Positions 15,489-21,995 of a DNA stretch of 31,216 nucleotides are shown one piece after another. The stretch is taken from contig DLBG01000115.1 in NCBI GenBank assembly GCA_002494135.1, positions 1-31,216 on the forward strand. Direction: 5' to 3'. The notes beneath the pieces were generated by a model. That model saw nothing but the letters and a program-made list of their open reading frames with translations, searched no databases and was not told the DNA's origin. The stretch comes from Lachnospiraceae bacterium UBA7027. Its GTDB lineage: Bacteria > Bacillota > Clostridia > Lachnospirales > Lachnospiraceae. Numbering within the stretch: the stretch's first letter is position 1; every line of letters begins with the position of its first letter. The translations under genes were made by a program, and so were the position numbers.

Positions 15489-16412
15489 ATGAAAAAAATA
15501 CAACTTCCCTACAAAAAAATCGCATGTATCCTTACGGCGGTATGCCTGATTCTGCCTGTGGCGGGCTGTAAAGGAAAAGAAGAGAGACTGATGCAGATCA
15601 AGCCGCCCGCGGAATCCGAAGTAACCGTTTCCGTCCGCACGGAGGAAGATATCCTTCGGGAAATCATTACGCTTTACGGCAATTATCAGGATGGTGCAAA
15701 GGAGCAGATTGATGCACGTCTCGACGAGCTTGGGGCCATGGATCCGCATTTAAAATCGCTCTGGAGCGAAATCCTTGAATACTGGGATTATGCGAACAAC
15801 GAGATGCCGGTTAACGCAAACAGACTGCCGGACGATCTGTCCCAAAAAGACAATCTCTGTATCGTTGTTCTGGGCTTTGAACTGAATCCCGACGGAAGTA
15901 TGCAGGATGAGTTAATCGGACGCTTAAAAGTAGCATTGGAGTGCTCAAAACAGTATCCGAATGCTTATGTGTGCTGCACGGGCGGAGGAACGGCATCCGA
16001 GAATCCCGAGGCAACGGAAGCGGATCTGATGGCGGAATGGCTGAAAAACAACGGTGTTGCCGAAGAACGGCTGATTGTGGAGAATAAATCGCTTTCCACG
16101 GCACAGAATGCCGAATTTTCCTATAACATTTTCCTGAATGAGTATCCGCAGATCAATGCCGTGGCTTTGGTCAGCAGCAGTTATCACATCGCATGGGGGT
16201 CCCTGCTTTTCGAATCGGCCTTCTTAAAAACCGCGGCGGAGCAGAACACTCCGGAGGTCCGTATTGTTTCCAACGCGGCTTTCCCGACGGAGAATGCGTA
16301 TTATCAGGATACCATCCGTTTCGAGACGGGCGGTATGCTGCAGTTAATCGGCGATAACGATCTTGCCGTAAAATATTACCGGGGGACTTTCGTGAAACCG
16401 GATTTAAAATAG
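15489..16412 (+). CDS. YdcF/DUF218-family lipoprotein
   Basis: 307 aa from the ATG at 15489; a TTG at 15477 would add four residues but is less likely. An N-terminal basic and hydrophobic segment ends in the lipobox PVAGC with Cys27, so the protein is probably lipid-anchored at the cell surface. Residues about 120-270 form the DUF218 (YdcF/SanA/ElyC) domain, with VVLGFELNPDG, CTGGGTA, EADLMAEWL, ENKSLSTAQNA and SSSYHIAWG. The domain is linked to envelope or wall maintenance in other bacteria; the reaction is unknown. The ribosome site is weak (GGGTGA). A lipobox is unusual for this family, whose members usually carry a transmembrane helix. Confidence 0.8.
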   Translation: MKKIQLPYKKIACILTAVCLILPVAGCKGKEERLMQIKPPAESEVTVSVRTEEDILREIITLYGNYQDGAKEQIDARLDELGAMDPHLKSLWSEILEYWDYANNEMPVNANRLPDDLSQKDNLCIVVLGFELNPDGSMQDELIGRLKVALECSKQYPNAYVCCTGGGTASENPEATEADLMAEWLKNNGVAEERLIVENKSLSTAQNAEFSYNIFLNEYPQINAVALVSSSYHIAWGSLLFESAFLKTAAEQNTPEVRIVSNAAFPTENAYYQDTIRFETGGMLQLIGDNDLAVKYYRGTFVKPDLK

Positions 16413-16440
16413 TTCAAACATTTCTGTATGGGGGTACACG

Positions 16441-17214
16441 ATGGGAGAACGGCAAAAAACTTTTGATATCTATGACGGGGACACGCGTCTTGATGCGGTC
16501 CTTCATTTCCCGACGAATTACAAAGAAGGGGAGAAAATTCCTCTTTGCATCATTATGCACGGCTTTACGGGCAACAAAGAAGAAAGACATCTGCTTGCCG
16601 TGTCGGACATGATGAATGAAGTCGGCATCGCAACGCTCCGGTTTGATTTCTTCGGACACGGATTAAGCGACGGAGAGTTTAAATACCATACGCTTGATAT
16701 CTGGGTTTCAAACGTACTGGCGGTATTTGCGTATGCAAAGACAATGAATCTTTTTTCAAAATACATTCTCTGCGGCCATTCGCAGGGTGGTCTTACGGCA
16801 ATTCTTGCCGGAGCGAAACTTCAGGATGAAATCGAGGGCATTATTCCCATGTCACCGGCAGATGTAATCGTCTGGGGGGCAAGGGAAGGTGTTATTCTGG
16901 GAAACCGGTTTGATGCGGATCATGTGCCTGAGGAATTTATGGCAAAAGAAGGCTGGATTTTAGATAAATCCTATATTGAATGTGCAAGAAACACGGATCT
17001 GGAATCGGCTATTGCAGCGAATAAAAAACCGGTAATCATCGTTACCGGAACCGCGGATGCCACGGTAGATGCAGAACTTGTAAAAAAGGATGCAAAAGGA
17101 TTTGCCGACTGCACACTGGAACTGATTGAAGGCGATTCACACTGTTTTGACTATCATCTGGAGGATGCGGTCGAAGCAATCAGAAAAAATATAATAGCCC
17201 GCGGCTGGGCTTAG
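16441..17214 (+). CDS. Alpha/beta hydrolase, Est1E/cinnamoyl-esterase-like
   Basis: 257 aa. Ser114 in CGHSQGG, Asp206 in GTADATV and His234 in GDSHCFDYH form the likely catalytic triad, with an oxyanion HGFTG at 40-44. The pattern HGFTGNKEERHLLAV, GHGLSDGEF and MSPA closely follows feruloyl/cinnamoyl esterase Est1E of Butyrivibrio proteoclasticus and lactobacillus cinnamoyl esterases. It probably hydrolyses phenolic or other carboxylic esters. No signal peptide, so it acts inside the cell on imported esters. GGGGG lies 6 bases before the ATG. The exact substrate is inferred from similarity only. Confidence 0.8.
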   Translation: MGERQKTFDIYDGDTRLDAVLHFPTNYKEGEKIPLCIIMHGFTGNKEERHLLAVSDMMNEVGIATLRFDFFGHGLSDGEFKYHTLDIWVSNVLAVFAYAKTMNLFSKYILCGHSQGGLTAILAGAKLQDEIEGIIPMSPADVIVWGAREGVILGNRFDADHVPEEFMAKEGWILDKSYIECARNTDLESAIAANKKPVIIVTGTADATVDAELVKKDAKGFADCTLELIEGDSHCFDYHLEDAVEAIRKNIIARGWA

Positions 17215-17223
17215 GAGGTATGC

Positions 17224-18426
17224 GTGGAATACGCAAAGGTAATTTTAAAAAAAGGACAGGGACGCACGATTAAATCGGGTGGCGCCTGGATCTACGACAA
17301 CGAAATCGATACCGTAAAAGGACGGTACGAAAACGGAGATGTCGTGGAGGTGCTTGATTTTGACGGTTACTGCATGGGCTTCGGATTCATTAACAAAAGA
17401 TCCACGATTGCCGTCAGAATGCTTTCGAGAAAAAAGGATGCCGTCATCGATGAGGCATTCATGAAAGAGCGAGTGCGGGATGCCTGGGAGTATCGTAAAA
17501 AAGTCATCGATACGTCTTCGTGCCGGGTGATTTTCGGGGAAGCAGATTTCCTGCCCGGACTTGTCATTGATAAGTTTGAGGATGTACTTGTGGTGGAATC
17601 GCTTGCTCTCGGAATCGACAAGTGGAAAACCGTCATCCTGGATGCTTTAAAAGAGATTCTGAAAGAGGACGGAATTGCCGTACGCGGTGTTTATGAGCGT
17701 TCGGACGCAAAGGTCCGCTTAAAGGAAGGCATGGAGCCGTCCAAGGGTTTCATCGGGGACGAATTCGATACCGAGGTGCAAATCGTCGAAAACGGCGTGA
17801 AGTATCTCGTGGATGTCAAAGACGGACAGAAGACCGGATTCTTTCTGGATCAGAAGAATAACCGTGCGGCAATTCACGGACTGTGTAAGGATGCGAAGGT
17901 GCTTGACTGCTTTACGCATACCGGTTCGTTTGCGTTAAATGCGGGAATTGCGGGGGCTTCAAGCGTGCTTGGCGTGGATGCTTCCGAACCTGCCGTTATA
18001 CAGGCGCGGAAGAATGCCGGACTGAATCATTTGGAAGACAGAGTATCCTTCCTTTGTGCGGACGTGTTTGAACTGCTGCCGCAGCTGGAGGAAAAAGGCG
18101 AGAAATATGACGTGGTGATTCTGGATCCGCCGGCCTTTACGAAATCGCGCAATTCCATAAAGCAGGCGGTTAAGGGATACCGCGAAATCAATATCCGCGG
18201 TCTGAAACTTGTGAAAAACGGAGGGTATTTATGTACCTGTTCCTGCTCGCATTTTATGGATCCGGAACTCTTTGCCAAAACGATTCGCGAAGCTGCGGTC
18301 GGTGCACACAAACGGCTGCGCCAGGTGGAATTTAAGACACAGGGACCGGACCATCCGATTCTCTGGGCAGCGGATTCAAGCTATTACCTGAAATTTTATA
18401 TTTTCCAGGTCGTTGAAGAAAAATAG
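17224..18426 (+). CDS. Class I SAM-dependent rRNA methyltransferase, RlmI-like
   Basis: 400 aa, starting at GTG 17224, with AGGAGG overlapping the stop of the esterase gene. An N-terminal PUA domain (about 1-75, with GGAWIYDNEI) precedes the RlmI-type middle domain (DFLPGLVIDKFED) and the Rossmann methyltransferase (DCFTHTGSFA at 228-237; DPPAFTKSR from 301). A CTCSCSHFM segment near the C-terminus supplies candidate catalytic cysteines for m5C formation. Family members methylate a cytosine in 23S rRNA (position 1962 in E. coli). Residue conservation fits, but the exact target base in this organism is not known. Confidence 0.85.
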   Translation: MEYAKVILKKGQGRTIKSGGAWIYDNEIDTVKGRYENGDVVEVLDFDGYCMGFGFINKRSTIAVRMLSRKKDAVIDEAFMKERVRDAWEYRKKVIDTSSCRVIFGEADFLPGLVIDKFEDVLVVESLALGIDKWKTVILDALKEILKEDGIAVRGVYERSDAKVRLKEGMEPSKGFIGDEFDTEVQIVENGVKYLVDVKDGQKTGFFLDQKNNRAAIHGLCKDAKVLDCFTHTGSFALNAGIAGASSVLGVDASEPAVIQARKNAGLNHLEDRVSFLCADVFELLPQLEEKGEKYDVVILDPPAFTKSRNSIKQAVKGYREINIRGLKLVKNGGYLCTCSCSHFMDPELFAKTIREAAVGAHKRLRQVEFKTQGPDHPILWAADSSYYLKFYIFQVVEEK

Positions 18427-18432
18427 CGGAAC

Positions 18433-18486
18433 ATACGGAATATACAGAATATACGGAATATACAGAGCATATAGTACATACGGTAA
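18433..18486 (+). repeat. Six tandem 9-bp repeats (ATACRGAAT)
   Basis: Units of 9 bp starting at 18433, 18442, 18451, 18460, 18469 and 18478 read ATACGGAAT, ATACAGAAT, ATACGGAAT, ATACAGAGC, ATATAGTAC and ATACGGTAA. The first four are nearly identical and the last two diverged. The block begins 7 bases after the RlmI-like stop and ends just before a small hairpin in the leader of the next gene. Function is unknown. Confidence 0.8.
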
Positions 18487-18490
18487 ATAA

Positions 18491-18507
18491 CGGCAGCCTG
18501 ACTGCCG
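18491..18507 (+). promoter_or_regulatory. Hairpin in the leader of the PPOX gene
   Basis: CGGCAG and CTGCCG form a perfect 6-bp stem with a 5-nt loop, 11 bases before the AGGAG of the next gene. There is no T-run, so it is not a terminator. It could be a processing or translation signal. Confidence 0.5.
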
Positions 18508-18529
18508 CGATAAAAGAAAGGAGCTTTTT

Positions 18530-18922
18530 ATGGAAAAAGTAGCACAGTTTTTAAAAGACGCGGAAGTGTATTATCTTGCAACGGTGGAAGGAGACCAGCC
18601 CAGAGTCCGTCCCTTTGGAACCGTAAACATCTTTGAAGGAAAGCTTTATATTCAGACCGGCAAGGTGAAGGATGTTTCCAAACAGCTTCATGCCAATCCC
18701 AAGGCAGAAATCTGTGCATTCAAAAACGGCGCATGGTTAAGGGTTGCGGGCAAACTGGTTGAGGACGATTCCATGGCGGCAAGACAGGCCATGCTGGACG
18801 CTTATCCTTCCCTGCAGGGCATGTACAAGGCGGATGACGGAAATACGGAAGTATTCTATTTTCAGGATGCCACGGCAACGTTTTCCTCATTCACGTCTGC
18901 GCCCGAAGTGGTGAAATTTTAA
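18530..18922 (+). CDS. Pyridoxamine 5'-phosphate oxidase family flavin protein
   Basis: 130 aa, one split-barrel FMN-binding domain. The N-terminal YYLATVEGDQPRVRPFG is the typical opening of the PPOX/NimA-like family, followed by GKLYIQTGKVKDV and a WLRVAGKL strand. Members bind FMN or a related flavin and reduce diverse small molecules; the substrate here is unknown. AAAGGAG lies 7 bases before the ATG. It is preceded by the 9-bp repeats and a hairpin, and followed by a 256-aa protein in the same direction 56 bases later. Confidence 0.85.
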   Translation: MEKVAQFLKDAEVYYLATVEGDQPRVRPFGTVNIFEGKLYIQTGKVKDVSKQLHANPKAEICAFKNGAWLRVAGKLVEDDSMAARQAMLDAYPSLQGMYKADDGNTEVFYFQDATATFSSFTSAPEVVKF

Positions 18923-18978
18923 GGACTGGCAATACATCAGTCAGGACGGAAAAAACAAAATATAAAGGGGGAAAAACA

Positions 18979-19749
18979 ATGAATGTAACAGGTTTATGGC
19001 AGGTGGTTTCGGTCATGGGGTTTGATCAAAAATCCATGGAGATGGTATGGATTCCGAAGTCGGAATCGGACGGAGCCGAGGACTATGTAAAAAAAGCCTT
19101 TGGCGCGATGTTTGAATTTAAAGAAGACGGCACGCTCGGCATAATGATGGAGGGCCCGTCCGCTGATGATGTTCCGAAGGACGAACTCGATCAATACGTC
19201 GCAGCCGGCAGGGCATTTGTGGACGACGGAAAAGTTTATCTGATTGAAAACAAAGATTGGAAGGAAGAAGACGGTAAAATCTTCATCAACAGCGGCGAAA
19301 AGGGTGAAGTGTTAGGCGAGGAAATCAACCCGTATAAGGAAGCCGTCGAGGAAGGCAATACACTGGTTGTTCTTGAAATGTATCAGATCTGCCGTATCGG
19401 AGAGACTCCGACGGTGGTAAAGAAAAAGGAAATCAGGACGCTCAGTGATGAGATGAAGGCGGCGGTCGGAACCTACAAAGGTCTCTATACCAGACTTGTC
19501 GGCAGCGATATAAAAGAAGAAGAGCCGTTCAGTCTGGAACTGAAAGATGACGGAACCGGCGTTTCAAAGCGTAACGATCTGGAAATCAAAGTGCCCGAAT
19601 GGAACCTGGAGGGCGGCAAGGTAACGCTTACCGAGAAATTCCTCGGTAAAATCGATTATACCGGTACGCTCGACGGAAAGAGCCTTGTACTTTACAACGA
19701 CGATCCCGAAAAGCCTTTAACATATATGTACGTATACGAAAAAGAGTAA
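18979..19749 (+). CDS. Protein of unknown function, two beta-rich halves
   Basis: 256 aa, without signal peptide or membrane segment. Each half begins with a G-W/Y motif and continues into an acidic beta-hairpin: GLWQVVSVMGF then EFKEDGTLGIMMEG in 5-60, and GTYKGLYTRLVGS then LELKDDGTGVSK in about 163-200. The pattern resembles lipocalin-like or DUF5640-type barrels, but I do not recognise a family. The protein is strongly acidic, with many Glu/Asp residues, as expected for a soluble cytoplasmic protein. AAAGGGGG lies 8 bases before the ATG. Its stop lies 23 bases before the DUF4139 gene, so the two probably form an operon. Confidence 0.7.
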   Translation: MNVTGLWQVVSVMGFDQKSMEMVWIPKSESDGAEDYVKKAFGAMFEFKEDGTLGIMMEGPSADDVPKDELDQYVAAGRAFVDDGKVYLIENKDWKEEDGKIFINSGEKGEVLGEEINPYKEAVEEGNTLVVLEMYQICRIGETPTVVKKKEIRTLSDEMKAAVGTYKGLYTRLVGSDIKEEEPFSLELKDDGTGVSKRNDLEIKVPEWNLEGGKVTLTEKFLGKIDYTGTLDGKSLVLYNDDPEKPLTYMYVYEKE

Positions 19750-19772
19750 AGGTGACTGTCAGGGAGGTAAAT

Positions 19773-21398
19773 ATGATTACAAAAACAGAAGTCAGGGAAG
19801 TGTCCATATTCAGAAAGAGCGCAACGGTAATCCGTACGGGCAGTGTGAAACTGGAAGCCGGAAGAAACCTTGTGTATATTGCGGGAATGACCAAAACGGC
19901 CGACGCAGGCTCGTTTCGATTAAAATTCCCGCCGACGGTAAAGGCCGTGAACATGCAGATTGTGAATCCGCAGGAAACGGATCTGGGCGAGGAAAAAGAA
20001 TCGGAAAAAATCCGGGAGAGGATTGCAGAACTTGCTTACCGGATTAATACCTGCAACTATCTGGATGAGCTTTGGAAAACAAACGGCAACTTTTCCGTTC
20101 GGAGTAATATCTCCATCGAAGAACAGGAAGCGTATATAAGAAAACTTCCGGAAGAACTGTCCAGGAATCATGAGGAGGTAAAAGAACTTACCAAAGCGCA
20201 GGATATGCTTGCCAAAGAACTCGAAGTAATGGAGAAGGAAGAAGAAAAACCGCTTGTCATGGCGGAGCTGATTTCCGAGAAGGCCGAAGTGATTCCGTTT
20301 ATTCTGCAGTATCAGGAGAATGCCGCAGGATGGTCTCCGAAATACGAAGTACGTTTTTCGGGTACCGACGAACCGCTGGCTGTTTCCATGAAAGCGAGAA
20401 TCAATCAGACATCCAAAGAAGACTGGAAAGAGGTAAAGGTGACGTTATTTACGGGCAATCCCGTATCCTCGGAGGAAATCCCGGAATTAAAATCCCTTCA
20501 GTTATCATTTTATGAACCGTCCGAGAAGACAGCTGCAAGAGGAGCAATGCCACCGCAATTTATGGGAATGATGCAGATGCAGGCAGCTTCTGCGTCAGCA
20601 ATGTCGGCACCGGGCGCCATGAACCCGATGATGAGCATGGATGCCATGAAAATGATGAGTGCACTTCAGACGGAGGAAGCCGCCGTTTTGGAAGAAGAAA
20701 GCATGACGGCATTCGAACTTCCGACACTTCGCGATATATTAAGTGACACGTCCGGCAATCTTGCGGATTTAAAGAATTTCAGTGTGGAAGCGAAGTATCA
20801 TGTTCTCTGCATTCCGAGACTTTCCGACAAGTGCTTTATGACGGCACAAATCGTTTCCGCGGACTGGCCGCTGCCGCCTGCAAGAGCAGCCGTATATTTA
20901 AAGGATACGCTGGCAGGAGAATTCTATGTGGATTCCAATTCGGAACCCGATACATTTAATCTTTCGCTCGGAAACGACGAGAGAATAACCGTATCGCGTA
21001 CCGAACTTCCGAAAAAGACGCAGGAAGCACTGCTTAAGAACCAGAAAAAGACATTGTATGCTTATCGGATCAACCTCGTGAACAATTCTTCCGAAACGGT
21101 AGACGTTAAGATTCTCGACCAGATTCCGGTGTCAACGGAGAAAACGATTGTGGTTGAGACATCCGTTCTTTCCGATGCATCTTTAAACGAGGAAACCGGA
21201 GAACTTTCCTGGGAGATGAGCGCAGAATCGAAAAAAGAAATCGTTCTGAATGTGTCTTACAGTGTCGCATGGCCGAAGGACAAGAGGCTGAGCGAACAAA
21301 GAACAACGATTACCGCGAAGAAAACGAAAACCTGCAAAACCTGCGGTTGGAGCGGAGAAACCGGAAAATTCTGTCCGGAATGCGGATCGGTAATCTGA
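19773..21398 (+). CDS. DUF4139 (MuiA-like) protein with C-terminal zinc ribbon
   Basis: 541 aa from the ATG at 19773, which has GGGAGGT 4 bases upstream; a GTG at 19752 would add seven residues and has no ribosome site. An N-terminal strand region (VREVSIFRKSATVIRTGSVKLEAGRN), a coiled-coil of about residues 70-150 and the C-terminal DUF4139 beta domain match the mucoidy-inhibitor-A family. Residues about 257-300 form a Met/Ala-rich low-complexity insert. The last 22 residues hold a zinc ribbon (CKTCGWSG then CPECGS). The function of DUF4139 is unknown. It is directly upstream of the iron operon but has no obvious link to it. Confidence 0.75.
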   Translation: MITKTEVREVSIFRKSATVIRTGSVKLEAGRNLVYIAGMTKTADAGSFRLKFPPTVKAVNMQIVNPQETDLGEEKESEKIRERIAELAYRINTCNYLDELWKTNGNFSVRSNISIEEQEAYIRKLPEELSRNHEEVKELTKAQDMLAKELEVMEKEEEKPLVMAELISEKAEVIPFILQYQENAAGWSPKYEVRFSGTDEPLAVSMKARINQTSKEDWKEVKVTLFTGNPVSSEEIPELKSLQLSFYEPSEKTAARGAMPPQFMGMMQMQAASASAMSAPGAMNPMMSMDAMKMMSALQTEEAAVLEEESMTAFELPTLRDILSDTSGNLADLKNFSVEAKYHVLCIPRLSDKCFMTAQIVSADWPLPPARAAVYLKDTLAGEFYVDSNSEPDTFNLSLGNDERITVSRTELPKKTQEALLKNQKKTLYAYRINLVNNSSETVDVKILDQIPVSTEKTIVVETSVLSDASLNEETGELSWEMSAESKKEIVLNVSYSVAWPKDKRLSEQRTTITAKKTKTCKTCGWSGETGKFCPECGSVI

Positions 21399-21424
21399 AA
21401 AAAACATTATAAAAAAAAGAGTAC

Positions 21425-21453
21425 TTGACAGGTTAGCTCCATCTAACTATACT
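21425..21453 (+). promoter_or_regulatory. Promoter of the feo operon
   Basis: TTGACA (21425-21430) and TATACT (21448-21453) are separated by exactly 17 bp, and the spacer is itself the first operator copy. An A-rich stretch (21399-21420) upstream may act as an UP element. The start is expected near 21460, giving a leader of about 80 bases. Confidence 0.85.
21431..21448 (+). promoter_or_regulatory. feo operator, copy 1 (between -35 and -10)
   Basis: GGTTAG-CTCCAT-CTAACT. The dyad TTAG-N6-CTAA fills the 17-bp spacer between -35 and -10. A bound repressor would exclude RNA polymerase. Confidence 0.8.
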
Positions 21454-21460
21454 TACAAGT

Positions 21461-21478
21461 GGTTAGGTGTGGCTAACC
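21461..21478 (+). promoter_or_regulatory. feo operator, copy 2 (at the transcription start)
   Basis: GGTTAG-GTGTGG-CTAACC, the most symmetrical copy, lies at the predicted transcription start, 30 bp after copy 1. Confidence 0.8.
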
Positions 21479-21494
21479 TTATTTTATGACTTAT

Positions 21495-21512
21495 GGTTAG
21501 ACGGACCTAACT
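21495..21512 (+). promoter_or_regulatory. feo operator, copy 3 (leader)
   Basis: GGTTAG-ACGGAC-CTAACT, 34 bp after copy 2 and inside the leader. The N6 cores of the three copies differ, so the half-sites and spacing are the conserved part. The regulator is unknown; an iron-dependent DtxR-like repressor is the best guess, although the spacing differs from the classic DtxR/IdeR box. Confidence 0.75.
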
Positions 21513-21540
21513 AAATTCATTATTTTAAAGGAGGAGCATC

Positions 21541-21753
21541 ATGATGCCTCTGATTTATGCACAGGCCGGAGAACCGCAGATTATCAAGAAAATCGGCGGA
21601 AACCCGGAAGTAAAGAAACATTTGGAAGACCTCGGATTTACCGTCGGAGGAGAAGTGAGCATTGTAAGCTCGCTCGGCGGAAATAAAATCGTCAAGGTCA
21701 AAGAAAGCAGAGTGGCATTAAGCAACGAGCTTGCCGGAAAAATAATGGTATAG
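21541..21753 (+). CDS. feoA: FeoA-family SH3-like protein, copy 1
   Basis: 70 aa, one small beta-barrel (SH3-like) domain: IKKIGGNPEVKKHLEDLGF, VGGEVSIVSSLGGNKIV and VALSNELAGKIMV. FeoA is thought to assist FeoB at the cytoplasmic face in ferrous iron uptake. AAAGGAGG lies 5 bases before ATGATG; either Met may be used. It is the first gene behind the three operators, and its stop overlaps the ribosome site of the second feoA. Confidence 0.9.
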   Translation: MMPLIYAQAGEPQIIKKIGGNPEVKKHLEDLGFTVGGEVSIVSSLGGNKIVKVKESRVALSNELAGKIMV

Positions 21754-21765
21754 GAGGAGAGGAAA

Positions 21766-21993
21766 GTGAAAACGTTAAGAGATGTGAAAGTCGGCGAGAC
21801 TGCAACCGTTGTCAAGCTTCACGGTGAAGGCGCCGTAAAACGCAGAATCATGGACATGGGCATTACCAAGCACACACAGGTCTATGTTCGTAAGGTTGCA
21901 CCGCTCGGAGACCCGATTGAAGTTACGGTAAGAAACTATGAATTATCCCTTCGCAAAGCGGATGCGGAAATGATCGAGGTTGAGGAGGCTTAA
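21766..21993 (+). CDS. feoA: FeoA-family SH3-like protein, copy 2
   Basis: 75 aa with a GTG start preceded by AGGAGGAGAGG. It shares the FeoA fold (VGETATVVKLHGEGAVKRRIMDMGI, then PIEVTVRNYELSLRKADAEMI) but differs clearly from copy 1, so the two are not a recent duplication. This copy, nearer to feoB, looks like the canonical FeoA. The feoB start lies 2 bases after its stop, so both are translated together. Confidence 0.9.
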   Translation: MKTLRDVKVGETATVVKLHGEGAVKRRIMDMGITKHTQVYVRKVAPLGDPIEVTVRNYELSLRKADAEMIEVEEA

Positions 21994-21995
21994 AG

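Noticed and set aside
18491..18507. Hairpin as a terminator of the RlmI-like gene
   Set aside because: No T-run follows, and it lies directly before a ribosome site.
21431..21512. Fur box before feo
   Set aside because: The repeats are GGTTAG/CTAAC dyads, not the AT-rich Fur consensus (GATAAT type). The classic DtxR/IdeR box also fits poorly in spacing.
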